Counted from the first letter of the stretch, positions 8,161 to 16,539 are shown. The stretch is DNA of 33,460 nucleotides from JAKPPT01 sp964630305 (GCA_964630305.1 CAZVTR010000029.1:1-33460), one strand, 5' to 3'. Translations and numbers: made by a program. Notes: generated from the letters alone by a model not told the origin.

Positions 8161-8889
8161 TTAAAATTTCTGCAAAGGACTTAAAAAAAATATAGTGCGT
8201 TCAGGAGCAAAAAAAATTGGATTTGTTGTATAGTCGGTGTTGATGTCATTATAATTACCATTTCCGTCGGTATCCCAGCTTGCCTGATTGACTGAATTAT
8301 TATCTATATCCCACCAAAACACTATATTTTTACAGAGCTCTGCATTTGTCCAATAAATATCAGCATTTTCAACACTTAAATGGATTTTATGATATTTATC
8401 CACACGTTCTGGGCTACTGTGAATAATACTTACCTGGCGTTTCGGGAGTGAAGGATCAAAATTTAATGTACTCGAAAAATCAATAGCATTGATTTCATAT
8501 GTCGAGTTTGGTGTTACCATGAGCTCTGCAAAGGGAAGATAATTATCTCCAAGACTAAGTTTCCCATCATTATCTGTATCTTCCGCGACTAGGAACCAGA
8601 TTGAAAATTGCTTAATATAGTCGTTTGTATCATTCTTCTTAATGATAATATTAGGAATGAGAATTTCGGTAAAGGGGCCTCCAGGCGGAATAATAACCCC
8701 TTCGGTAATGAAAACATATCCAAGACTTTGTTCACGGCTGACTGCAATAAAAATGTTATGAGTATTTGTAGGAGGAGGTATAAGCTCGTGAATAAGAATA
8801 GATGCGGTGTATACTTTGTTGTCACAGCTTGATACAAGCAAGCTTGCAATAAAAATGGTGACAAGTATGTACAATACATATTTTTTCAT
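8161..8889 (-). CDS. lipoprotein with EF-hand/dockerin-like calcium loop
   Basis: This encodes 242 residues when started at the ATG at 8889, which has AGGAGAG upstream and overlaps the previous stop as TAATG. A longer frame from 8973 lies inside the upstream gene and lacks a ribosome binding site. Residues 1-21 are a signal peptide with lipobox VSSC and acceptor Cys22. The mature protein carries DTDNDGKLSLGD at 104-115, with Asp at loop positions 1, 3, 5 and 12 as in dockerin/EF-hand loops, and a second DTDGNGN stretch near the C-terminus. These suggest calcium-stabilised turns in a beta-rich protein. It is the last gene of the five-gene envelope operon. I cannot assign a family, and a role in binding a partner at the cell surface is inference. 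Confidence 0.8.
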   Translation of the reverse strand: MKKYVLYILVTIFIASLLVSSCDNKVYTASILIHELIPPPTNTHNIFIAVSREQSLGYVFITEGVIIPPGGPFTEILIPNIIIKKNDTNDYIKQFSIWFLVAEDTDNDGKLSLGDNYLPFAELMVTPNSTYEINAIDFSSTLNFDPSLPKRQVSIIHSSPERVDKYHKIHLSVENADIYWTNAELCKNIVFWWDIDNNSVNQASWDTDGNGNYNDINTDYTTNPIFFAPERTIFFLSPLQKF

Positions 8890-9980
8890 TATAGCTCTCC
8901 TAGTTTTGAAAGCGGCAAGAAAAATAAGGAAAAAAACATTGATGGGCTGTTCCAGCGCCTTGAGACAACGCAAAATGTAAGCCCTTGTTCGCCATTGATT
9001 GTTTGTATACCTAAAGGATATACCGTATTTCCGTATACAATCAGCCTTTTTCGTATCGCGAGGTGGTTGTCAAGAAGGTGAAAAATTGTGCATGTTTTGT
9101 CTTTGTTCACAGCCTGTAGCACCCAAATTGTCCCGACAGTATCTCTAAATAAAACCGCAGGCAGGGAAACAAGCACACGTTTGGGACCGCTGAGCTCGCT
9201 GGTATTTGTGTTAAACAAAAATATATATTCTTCTTTAATATTGGAGCTGTGTTTTGAAACGTGTAAAAGCAGCATGTTGCTATTGACAAGCATTTCTGTT
9301 TGTTTAAAAGAAAAAATCTTAAAATTCCAGAAGCTGGTCGCAGTGTAGTTATTGTTATTTAACAGTGAAAAAGAATTATTTAAAGTTTGTATAACCTGAG
9401 GGTGGGTTACTGTCGAATTAAAGCCAATCCCATTATAAATAGCGCTTCCTAGATCATTATCATTAAAACCCACTACGGCATATTGCTGGACTTGTGGATC
9501 ATAGAGCGGTATACGCATATCGGGAATTTGTCCGGATGGAAGATTGTTTGTTCCAAAGGACATTAGAACTAGGTCTCCCTGGCTAATGGATATGCCATCA
9601 TTTGATATGTCAAACAGTGAATGAGAAGCTGTATCTCCTGCTGGTACTGAAAAACCTATAGCACTGCGCATGACATTATAGCCATCTCCTGTACCATCAA
9701 GTAAAAGCGATACATTTACTTGCGAAAGCAGCAAAAATTTTCTTCCAGAATCTGTATTGACCAGGAAAAGTACCTGCAGGTCATCGGAAGCTCCTGAAAG
9801 CGTCACTTTTTCGATATTAAATATTTGTTTAAGCAGCTCAGATGGAACTTCTTGTGTATAGAGGTGCCTCATCTGCGGAATTTGCTGGGGAGGGATAACC
9901 ATTCCATCATACGCAAGTAAACTGCAATTAACTAGAATAAAAGAACCAATAATGAGTAGTAAAATGCAGAGCCGTTTCAT
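8889..9980 (-). CDS. putative lipoprotein, unknown function
   Basis: This encodes 363 residues. The hydrophobic leader ends in ILVNC, with Cys19 as possible lipid acceptor. Asn at -1 is unusual but falls within the relaxed spirochaetal lipobox. The rest is beta-rich, with segments pairing hydrophobic strands and Gly/Asn turns (for example LLLDGTGDGYN and FGTNNLPSGQIPD), suggesting a beta-propeller or beta-sandwich with possible Asp/Asn metal turns. Its start overlaps the upstream gene's stop (ATGA at 9980-9977), and its own stop overlaps the next start by one base. I recognise no family. It may be distantly related to the 340-residue protein two genes upstream, which has a similar size and layout. 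Confidence 0.7.
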   Translation of the reverse strand: MKRLCILLLIIGSFILVNCSLLAYDGMVIPPQQIPQMRHLYTQEVPSELLKQIFNIEKVTLSGASDDLQVLFLVNTDSGRKFLLLSQVNVSLLLDGTGDGYNVMRSAIGFSVPAGDTASHSLFDISNDGISISQGDLVLMSFGTNNLPSGQIPDMRIPLYDPQVQQYAVVGFNDNDLGSAIYNGIGFNSTVTHPQVIQTLNNSFSLLNNNNYTATSFWNFKIFSFKQTEMLVNSNMLLLHVSKHSSNIKEEYIFLFNTNTSELSGPKRVLVSLPAVLFRDTVGTIWVLQAVNKDKTCTIFHLLDNHLAIRKRLIVYGNTVYPLGIQTINGEQGLTFCVVSRRWNSPSMFFSLFFLPLSKLGEL

Positions 9981-11197
9981 AAGCCTATCCTCAGTGCTAA
10001 AAATGGTTCAGGATAAAATATTTTCCAGTTAGGACCTAGATCATACGGTACTGATGTATATTTATAAAGATCTGCATATAGATCAGCTGGCATATTTTCA
10101 GGAGGACTATTTACAAATCCGAGTCGTGTGGTTGCTCCTACAGCAATCCTGACTGCCGGCAATAGCTTCATGTAACCAATTAGGTCTAAATTTACCGCAA
10201 AAGGCAAAACTGCTGGAAAACGCACAGTGCCAGTTGCAGTTTCAATGCGTCCCATAATACTCAAAGCAACTGCTCCGCTTAGAAATGCAAGCGGATCTTC
10301 AAGCAGCAACCCTCCACCAAGCGAAAGCTCATGCCAGTAAATTCCTGTGTCCATAAACGGTATGAGCGATAAGAGCGATGATTGCAGACCAATGTCTACA
10401 AACAGGTTCCCTGGCTGCAAAAAATAGCGCCCGTGAATTCCAAGCACAAGGCTAGCATAACGCAGTGTACCTTCAATCTCTATTGTTGAGAGCGGTTTCA
10501 GTTCAATTGTTATTGTAATATCTTCTTTACCTATAAATACCGTCTTCTCATAGGGTGTATACCTTGGAGCGCTTGCTCTAAATTTAAGCGAGGTATTCTG
10601 CGGCTGCTCGATTGTAAGTTTTCCTTCAGCATCAAGTTTTTCAGTTTTCTTTGATGTGTAAAAATAGAGCGTGGTGAAGGGCATACCTTGAAATGTAATG
10701 GTTACACCGCGTGCAACTTGCACCGTTTCTGTTTTCTCAACTACTTTTTCAGTGACAATGAACCGTTCTTTTTGCGGGAGCGGGGGTAGCAGCTTATCAG
10801 CTTCCTGTGCAAATGCAGTAAGAAAGTTTTGAACTTCGGAAATAGCGAAAACAGTAAAATTTTTTTCTTTTTGGAGTACACTTACATTTGTGTCAGCTCT
10901 GGTGCTCGTTATGGTTAGTATAATAGAAGTTCCAGATTTTTCAGCATCAAGTTCCACAATAACATCTGGTTTTTCATACACAATCACGGTTTGTGTGTAC
11001 GTTGTAAATGCAATTTTTAAGAACTCAATACAGGCGGCAAGCTGTGCGGTATAGAGGCTTGATTCATTATAGCGGAACATAACCCGCTGGGGTACTAAGT
11101 CTTTTTCTGTTTCCGACAATGGTTTTGGAGATTGAGCACTGCACCACAGCGCACAAACTAATACCACCAGTAAGAGCAAAATGCGGCGGTACTTCAT
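9977..11197 (-). CDS. exported periplasmic-domain/beta-barrel protein (paralogue B)
   Basis: This encodes 406 residues. The signal peptide ends CALWCSAQ (about residue 22). An alpha/beta N-terminal domain of about 125 residues (strand VIVYEKPDVIVELDAE, helix AISEVQNFLTAFAQEADKLL) leads into a Pro/charged linker with PPLPQKERFIVTEKVVEKTE. Then comes a small beta domain resembling PEGA-type surface modules (FTTLYFYTSKKTEKLDAEGKL...), and from about residue 240 a set of amphipathic Gly-rich strands ending FLALRIGL, likely a membrane barrel. The 418-residue protein at 13618-12362 has the same four-part order and the same PLPxxE linker, so the two are paralogues in one operon. It is coupled by ATGA overlaps at both ends. 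Function is unknown. Confidence 0.75.
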   Translation of the reverse strand: MKYRRILLLLVVLVCALWCSAQSPKPLSETEKDLVPQRVMFRYNESSLYTAQLAACIEFLKIAFTTYTQTVIVYEKPDVIVELDAEKSGTSIILTITSTRADTNVSVLQKEKNFTVFAISEVQNFLTAFAQEADKLLPPLPQKERFIVTEKVVEKTETVQVARGVTITFQGMPFTTLYFYTSKKTEKLDAEGKLTIEQPQNTSLKFRASAPRYTPYEKTVFIGKEDITITIELKPLSTIEIEGTLRYASLVLGIHGRYFLQPGNLFVDIGLQSSLLSLIPFMDTGIYWHELSLGGGLLLEDPLAFLSGAVALSIMGRIETATGTVRFPAVLPFAVNLDLIGYMKLLPAVRIAVGATTRLGFVNSPPENMPADLYADLYKYTSVPYDLGPNWKIFYPEPFLALRIGL

Positions 11198-12371
11198 GGC
11201 CTAACCTCCACAGCAGATAGTTTTTTTTCTTTTGCAATATATATTCTATTGCTGCCAAAAGCAAAAGCATATGAACTTTCTGATTGAGTATGTTGGAGCG
11301 TGATATTGGCTAAAATCCTGCCATCTGAGCGAGAAAATGCATAACAGACATACTGGGTATATGGTTCATATTGGTTAATAAAAAGAACAGCAAAATAGGT
11401 GTCAAATACATATATGCAATTTGGAACCATATATTCCTCAACAACTGCAGCATAATTAGGTGGATCCTGAACGCAATTACCGATGTCCCATCCTGTTGTA
11501 TTAAAATAAAATGTATTTTGCCAGAGTTTAAAATCATATCGTTTAGTTCTGTCTTCCTGATATGTCTCCTGCATGAGNNNNNNNNNNNNNNNNNNNNNNN
11601 NNNNNNNNNNNNNNNNNNNNNNNNNNNNNNNNNNNNNNNNNNNNNNNNNNNNNNNNNNNNNNNNNNNNNNNNNNNNNAGAGTTTAAAATCATATCGTTTA
11701 GTTCTGTCTTCCTGATATGTCTCCTGCATGAGTTGAAGACCATATGCAGTGCTGTTTGTAGCATATATAAGGATAGTATTCCCCGGTAATGTGTAAGAAA
11801 TGCTAACGCCATCATAAATAGTGTTTGGTGCTGGAGAATTATTGCGTAAATAAAAAACATTTGTTGTCATGAAAACAAAATTATTTCCAGATTGATTAGC
11901 TTCAACTGCTACGGTGTGAATTGCATCATAGGGGTAAGATCCATACTGTCTTTCAAAATATGTTTTTGAATCATTAAACAGAAATAGTCGTGATAGCTGT
12001 TTAAAATGTGTCAGCACTACAGTGTTGGTGCTTGCTAAAAACATTGCATGCGCAGGAAAAGGTGTTGAGGGGAGCTTATCCAGACTGACACTTGTATATG
12101 TATCGCCTTTTTTAAGGTTTTCATCATAATAGGTGATGGTGCCGTTTTCTAATATTGCAAATACTCCCTTTCCGTCTGGTGCATTGGCAAGAAAACTTAT
12201 CCTTTCATCAAGTGGAACCTGCGCTTTGAGACCAGGTATGCAGGATTGTGCAAGCATTTTTCCATAATCTATATTCTCTAATAAAATAAATTGACAGGTT
12301 GTTGTGAGCATAATTGAGCAGATTATAACAATTACTACTAATACTATGTTTATTTTCTTTTCTATCGCCAT
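11194..12371 (-). CDS. putative lipoprotein / beta-propeller-like protein, interrupted by an assembly gap
   Basis: As deposited, the reading frame enters 100 N at 11677-11578 and resumes in another frame. The 55 bases on either side of the N run are identical. If one copy and the N run are removed, 694 + 329 bases join into a single 1023-bp frame of 340 residues, with the shared peptide MQETYQEDRTKRYDFKL read once. The N-terminus is hydrophobic and ends TTTC, a poor lipobox, so it could be a lipoprotein or membrane-anchored. The body has repeating strand-turn units (FAILENGTITYYDENL, NTVVLTHFKQLSRLFLFND, FVFMTTNVFYLRNN) suggestive of a propeller. It starts inside the 3' end of the previous gene (10-bp overlap) and ends in an ATGA overlap. 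Function is unknown. Confidence 0.75.
11523..11577. repeat. 55-bp exact direct repeat, copy 1 (contig-end overlap)
   Basis: These 55 bases are identical to 11678-11732 and abut the N run. Exact contig-end identity next to a fixed-size gap points to an unmerged graph overlap and not a biological duplication. Confidence 0.9.
11578..11677. other. assembly gap of exactly 100 N
   Basis: One hundred N residues lie between two identical 55-bp ends. Removing the N run and one repeat copy restores a complete reading frame, so the real gap length is probably minus 55. Confidence 0.98.
11678..11732. repeat. 55-bp exact direct repeat, copy 2 (contig-end overlap)
   Basis: This is the second copy of the contig-end overlap described at 11523-11577. 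Confidence 0.9.
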
Positions 12372-13618
12372 ATATATCGAACTCCTATTAGCAAATGCAT
12401 CGTAAACGGTAAGTCTTTAATAAGTCCCAAGCTTACAATTGGGGGTGAAATAAATAAGTTTTCAAGTATCACCGCTACTGTTCCGGGCACCACGAGCATG
12501 CCGAGCGCAATACTGCCCCGGGCTGTAATGGCGCCAAAATTAAACCCATCTGGGAAATTAGTGCAATAGAGTTCACCTCCAAGGCCAATTTTAAGATAGG
12601 GCTGAAAAACATACTGCGGTGCAAAAATACCTAAAGGATAAAATGCAAGTGTTGCATAAAGCGGTAACTCAAAGAACGTCCTGGGATCATGATCTGGACT
12701 GTCAAAACTATAATCCAGGGGTATTACAAAAAACCCCGTCATTCCGCCGTAGTAAAAAATTTCAGGAAAAATTGCACGGCTGTATGAACCGTATAAACCA
12801 AATGGCCTATCATGGGATAGCTGCGCTTGCACATCATTCAACGCAACTGGCTGGAGTTTGCGGATTGTATGCACCGGTTTTTTAGCGCTGACGGCAATTT
12901 GAACGGTGCGGGGATACGATCCTTCTTTTTTAATTGTGAGAACAAGGTTTGCGCCTTCTTTAGAGTTTATGACAAGTTCGCCTTTTTCTATTGTTCCAAG
13001 CAGCGTGTCACCGGAAAAAACTTGAGCTCCTTCATCGGGTGATTTAATAATGAATGATACAGGTGTTCCTTGTTCAATGACTTCTTCAATGACTTTGGTC
13101 TCTACTTTAGTTACTTCGCGGTAAACAATAAGCTCGCTCTCCGGCAGGGGCTGTAAGGCTTCACGGATTTTTTGAGCAACCTGCGCTGAAATTGCGTCGA
13201 TAGTATTAAAAATCGCAACACCACCTTTACCGGTATTAAAAGCAGAGACTGCAGTTAGCCCTGTTAAGATATCAATAGCCCTGACGCCTATATGGAGGGA
13301 GCCGCCTTCTATAATATAAAACCCCATTACAACGACATCGGCTTTTTGTGTTTTGGCAAACTGAATGAGCGCAGGTTCATCAACTAAAGAGCCTTTGTAG
13401 CTTTTTCTGATTACGTTGGTGTCAATAACTGTATAGCCAATGCGCTCCAATTCAATTGCAATTGTGTCTGCACAGATACTGGAATACTCAGCTTCGCTGT
13501 TAATCATTGGGGCAAAATCAAAAACAGCGACAGTGCGTTCGATAAGTTTTTGAGCATGCACCAGCGGTGCGGAGGCAACAATGAACAGTGCTGCGAATAC
13601 ATAATACAACTTCTTCAT
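12362..13618 (-). CDS. exported CsgG/TolB-N-like domain plus beta-barrel protein (paralogue A), first gene of envelope operon
   Basis: This encodes 418 residues. The signal peptide ends PLVHAQ (about residue 22). Residues 28-155 look like the fold shared by CsgG, LpoB/FlgT and TolB N-domains: a strand with AVFDFAP, helix ICADTIAIELERIGYTVID, strand DVVVMGFYII, then VRAIDILTG and a helix ending AQKIREALQPLP. A Glu/Val/Thr-rich linker (REVTKVETKVIEEV) and a PEGA-like beta module (PDEGAQVFSGDTLLGTIEKGEL) follow. From about residue 270, Gly/aromatic strands end LLIGVRYIWR, a probable outer-membrane barrel. No Shine-Dalgarno precedes the ATG, and the promoter sits so close that the mRNA should be leaderless. 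Domain assignments come from pattern recognition, and the role of the combined protein is unknown. Confidence 0.75.
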   Translation of the reverse strand: MKKLYYVFAALFIVASAPLVHAQKLIERTVAVFDFAPMINSEAEYSSICADTIAIELERIGYTVIDTNVIRKSYKGSLVDEPALIQFAKTQKADVVVMGFYIIEGGSLHIGVRAIDILTGLTAVSAFNTGKGGVAIFNTIDAISAQVAQKIREALQPLPESELIVYREVTKVETKVIEEVIEQGTPVSFIIKSPDEGAQVFSGDTLLGTIEKGELVINSKEGANLVLTIKKEGSYPRTVQIAVSAKKPVHTIRKLQPVALNDVQAQLSHDRPFGLYGSYSRAIFPEIFYYGGMTGFFVIPLDYSFDSPDHDPRTFFELPLYATLAFYPLGIFAPQYVFQPYLKIGLGGELYCTNFPDGFNFGAITARGSIALGMLVVPGTVAVILENLFISPPIVSLGLIKDLPFTMHLLIGVRYIWR

Positions 13619-13625
13619 ATTAACT

Positions 13626-13654
13626 AGTATAAAACCTATATTAATGAATTACAA
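13626..13654 (-). promoter_or_regulatory. sigma-70-type promoter of the five-gene envelope operon, leaderless
   Basis: On the minus strand, -35 TTGTAA (13654-13649) and -10 TATACT (13631-13626) have a 17-bp spacer. Only seven bases (AGTTAAT) separate the -10 from the ATG at 13618, so the predicted start is at the initiation codon itself, and no ribosome binding site is present. Confidence 0.7.
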
Positions 13655-13693
13655 GAAAAAACCTGCCCGCTATCTGACAGACAACAGGCAGGT
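13655..13693 (-). terminator. hairpin terminator of the aminotransferase gene
   Basis: On the minus strand, ACCTGCC (13693-13687) pairs with GGCAGGT (13667-13661), followed by six T residues (13660-13655). The T-run abuts the -35 of the next promoter. Confidence 0.75.
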
Positions 13694-13751
13694 GAGCGGA
13701 GGAGAAGACCTATTACGGGCGCTATGGGCTTTATGAGCCTAGCAGTCCTTA

Positions 13752-15029
13752 TTATTGACCTTCAGGGCTGGTCTTTGCCCTGTGTCCGGATTCATATTTC
13801 TCAATTTCACGGGTGATAATGCGCGCAAGCCGCTTAATTCCTTCTTCTATTGTCGCTGGATCTGAGTAAGAGAAATTGAGGCGCATTGCATTGTGTTCAG
13901 GATTATCATAGTAGAAAGCAGAGCCGACAACATACGCTACTTTTTCTTCTTCGACTGCTTTAAGTATTAGCTCGTCAGTGTTGATATAGTGTGGGAGGCT
14001 AACCCAGAGGAAAAGTCCGCCTTCTGGTTTAGTCCACGTAACATCCCAGCGCTTAGGCATATATTTTTCCAGGCATTCAACCATTTTATTGCGCTTTTCC
14101 CGATAGTTGTCACAGGTTTTCTTGATAGTGTCATAGAGTTTGCCGGTGCGCATATATTCTGCGAGCCATTTTTGGGAAAACACATTGGTACAGAGATCCA
14201 TAGCCTGCTTAGCAATAACACATTTAGCAATAAATTTTTCATGCGCCATAATCCAGCCAATGCGTACACCGGGAGAAAGTATTTTAGAGAACGTTTTAAG
14301 ATTGATTACAATGCCTCTGTTTTCACCCTGCTGATCAAGCTGATAAATAGAAGGCAGATGCTCGCCAAGGAATCGAATTTCCCGATACGGAGAATCTTCT
14401 ACAATGAGCAAATCTTTCCGGTATGCAAACTCGAGGAGCGCTTTTCGTTTTTCAAGGCTCCAGCAGAGTCCTGCAGGATTTTGAAAATCGGGAATCACGT
14501 AAATGTATTTTATTTTATTGCCGCGAGCTTTTGCTTTAGCATATTCTCGCTCAAGAATTTCCATATTAAAACCATCACGCTCAGCGGTAAACGGTATACC
14601 GAGCACATGGGCTGAATATGATTGAATAGCCTGAATTGCGCCAACATACGTCGGGCGGCCAGCAATCACATAATCACCCGGATCGAGGAGTATTTTAGCT
14701 ACCATATCGAGCGCTTGCTGGCTTGCTGAAACGATAAGGAGATTTTCTGGTTTTAGCTGAACACCTTGCCTGTTTTCAAATTTGATTATTTCTTCTTTGA
14801 GACCAGTATCGCCTTCGGTTGTGCCATATTGCAAAGCACTTTTAGCTTCTTTTTCAAATACACGATCCGCAGCTTCTTTTAAGTCGGCAACCGGAAATGT
14901 TTCAGGAGCCGGAAGCCCGCCTGCAAAAGAAATAATTTCAGGACGCGCTGTAAGTTTAAGCAGTTCTCGGATAACACTTTTTTTCATATTGCGAGCGTTT
15001 AATGAAAAAACGCTGTCAAAATCCATCAT
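13752..15029 (-). CDS. PLP-dependent aminotransferase, class I/II (2-aminoadipate/MocR-core type)
   Basis: This encodes 425 residues. Fold type I aminotransferase features are complete: SFAGGLPAPETFP near the N-terminus, LQYGTTEGDTGLKEEI, cofactor-stacking IPDFQNPAGL (Asn184), EDSPY with Asp212 and Tyr215, and Schiff-base Lys249 in TFSKILSPGVRIGW. Sequence style matches the LysN/ARO8-like group, which transaminates 2-aminoadipate, aromatic or branched-chain amino acids. No GntR DNA-binding domain is attached, so it is an enzyme and not a MocR regulator. GAGGAG lies 8 bp from the first of two adjacent ATG codons. The gene is alone between a divergent promoter region and its own terminator. The actual substrate cannot be read. 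Confidence 0.9.
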   Translation of the reverse strand: MMDFDSVFSLNARNMKKSVIRELLKLTARPEIISFAGGLPAPETFPVADLKEAADRVFEKEAKSALQYGTTEGDTGLKEEIIKFENRQGVQLKPENLLIVSASQQALDMVAKILLDPGDYVIAGRPTYVGAIQAIQSYSAHVLGIPFTAERDGFNMEILEREYAKAKARGNKIKYIYVIPDFQNPAGLCWSLEKRKALLEFAYRKDLLIVEDSPYREIRFLGEHLPSIYQLDQQGENRGIVINLKTFSKILSPGVRIGWIMAHEKFIAKCVIAKQAMDLCTNVFSQKWLAEYMRTGKLYDTIKKTCDNYREKRNKMVECLEKYMPKRWDVTWTKPEGGLFLWVSLPHYINTDELILKAVEEEKVAYVVGSAFYYDNPEHNAMRLNFSYSDPATIEEGIKRLARIITREIEKYESGHRAKTSPEGQ

Positions 15030-15294
15030 AGTAGTTACTCCTCACTAGTAATATGCTCGTACGTACCATGTAAGCATTACAGTCGTTTAAGAATCGTTTG
15101 CTGAATCTTCTTGAACGTATAGTACACTGAAACTGCAAACTTGTAAAGTCGTATTTTGAAACGCCATTTTGAATAATGAAACGTAAGTGGTGTTTTCACC
15201 GGAACAGAATTTGTAGCTGGTTTTCATGTTCCACTGAATAGTGTATTGTACTTGGTGAACGAGGTGAGTATCAGATTGTTTAAAGGTCACATAA
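15030..15294. promoter_or_regulatory. divergent intergenic region between aminotransferase and U32 genes
   Basis: These 265 bp must hold promoters for both directions. The only plus-strand pair I can read is TTGTAC/TATCAG with a 17-bp spacer (about 15246-15274), which is weak. AAAGG serves as a modest ribosome binding site for the U32 gene. A 67-codon minus-strand frame here looks accidental. Confidence 0.4.
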
Positions 15295-16539
15295 ATGAAA
15301 CGAACTGAGATTGAATTACTTGCGCCTGTTGGATCGTATGCCTCATTGGCTGCTGCAAAGCAGGGGCATGCAGATGCTGTGTATTTTGGCGCAGATGCGC
15401 TGAATATGCGTTCAGGGTCATCAGATACATTTTTAACAAGGGATATTTATACATTGACACAAGAAGCTCATGAGTATGGGCTTAAAGCCTATCTCACGCT
15501 TAATACAATACTGTATGACAGCGATATGCTGGTCATGGAACGGCTGCTCGATGAAGCTGCTAGATCCGGTGTCGATGCAATTATTGCGAGCGACATTGCC
15601 GCAATACTGGAGGCTCGAGCCAGAAACCTTCCGGTACACATATCAACGCAGCAAAATATTTCAAACAGCAGGGCTGTGGAGTATTTTGCCCAGTGGGCCG
15701 ATACGGTGGTTCTTGCGCGGGAACTGTCTTTGGCTCAGGTGCGCACTATTGCTGATACAATACGTGACGAGGTAATTACCGGCCCGAACGGTAAGCCAGT
15801 TCGTATCGAAATTTTTGCGCATGGTGCCCTCTGCATGGCGATATCAGGGAAGTGCTATCTTAGTTTGCACAACTATAATGCCTCTGCCAATCGTGGAATG
15901 TGTATGCAGGTTTGCAGGCGTAGATACCGCGTACATGATATTGAAGATGGTTTTGAACTGGAAATTGATAATGAACACATAATGTCGCCAAAAGATTTAT
16001 GCACGATCGATTTTTTGGATAGAGTAATTCATGCAGGTGTCTCTGTGCTAAAAATTGAGGGGCGTGCGCGGCCTCCTGAATACGTGAGAATTGTATCAGA
16101 AGCCTACCATGAAGCGCTCTGTGCGCTCGCTGACGGCTGTTATACACCGGAGCTTATTCATCGCTTAAAAAATAAACTGGCTGATGTCTTTAACCGCGGA
16201 TTTTGGGATGGATACTATTTGGGAAGAACGCTGGGCGAGTGGGCGGATGTCCATGGTTCAAAAGCAAACTATAGAAGAAAACGTGTTGGCATTGTAAAAA
16301 ATTTTTATCACAAGATCAGTGTTGCGGAAATTGAAACCACCGATACAGGATTAGCACAGGGGGTGCGCGTGTTAATTGTCGGTCCGACTACAGGTGCCGT
16401 TTTTGTTGAACAAGCTCAACCCTGGTCGGAAGACGGACATCCGCTAGCGCAAGCGGAAAAAAAATCGATTATCAGCCTTAAAGTTCCGGAGCCGGTTCGC
16501 CGCAATGATGTGGTGTATGTTTTAGAGCCCCGGTCATAA
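15295..16539 (+). CDS. peptidase U32 family protein (TrhP/RlhA-type RNA hydroxylation factor)
   Basis: This encodes 414 residues. It opens with ELLAPVGSYASLAAAKQGHADAVYFGA, the U32 TIM-barrel start, and holds the family signature EIFAHGALCMAISGKCYLS followed by NRGMCMQVCRRRYR. These Cys residues would bind the iron-sulfur cluster. A late KIEGRARPPEYVR segment and a C-terminal U32_C-like beta domain complete the usual length. U32 proteins are named peptidases, but well-studied members (TrhP, RlhA) act in prephenate-dependent hydroxylation of tRNA or 23S rRNA. The motif style resembles TrhP more, yet I cannot decide which RNA is the target. It is monocistronic and ends at a strong terminator shared with gdhA. 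Confidence 0.88.
   Translation: MKRTEIELLAPVGSYASLAAAKQGHADAVYFGADALNMRSGSSDTFLTRDIYTLTQEAHEYGLKAYLTLNTILYDSDMLVMERLLDEAARSGVDAIIASDIAAILEARARNLPVHISTQQNISNSRAVEYFAQWADTVVLARELSLAQVRTIADTIRDEVITGPNGKPVRIEIFAHGALCMAISGKCYLSLHNYNASANRGMCMQVCRRRYRVHDIEDGFELEIDNEHIMSPKDLCTIDFLDRVIHAGVSVLKIEGRARPPEYVRIVSEAYHEALCALADGCYTPELIHRLKNKLADVFNRGFWDGYYLGRTLGEWADVHGSKANYRRKRVGIVKNFYHKISVAEIETTDTGLAQGVRVLIVGPTTGAVFVEQAQPWSEDGHPLAQAEKKSIISLKVPEPVRRNDVVYVLEPRS

Noticed and set aside
8161..8973. Longer start of the terminal lipoprotein at 8973
   Set aside because: It would overlap the upstream gene by 85 bp, has no ribosome binding site, and would bury the signal peptide; the ATG at 8889 has AGGAGAG and a TAATG overlap.
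11523..11732. Direct repeat as a recombination site or mobile-element target duplication
   Set aside because: The copies flank exactly 100 N and their collapse restores the frame, so an assembly explanation is sufficient.
11310..12371. 353-codon frame reading straight through the N run
   Set aside because: It reads through undetermined bases into the wrong frame; after collapsing the duplicate 55-mer the correct protein is 340 residues ending at 11194.
13700..13751. GC-richer stretch downstream of the aminotransferase as a small RNA
   Set aside because: It is only about 50 bp, with no promoter pair and no strong stem beyond the terminator already listed.
15087..15290. 67-codon minus-strand frame between the aminotransferase and U32 genes
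   Set aside because: It has no ribosome binding site or recognisable sequence and lies where both divergent promoters must be.
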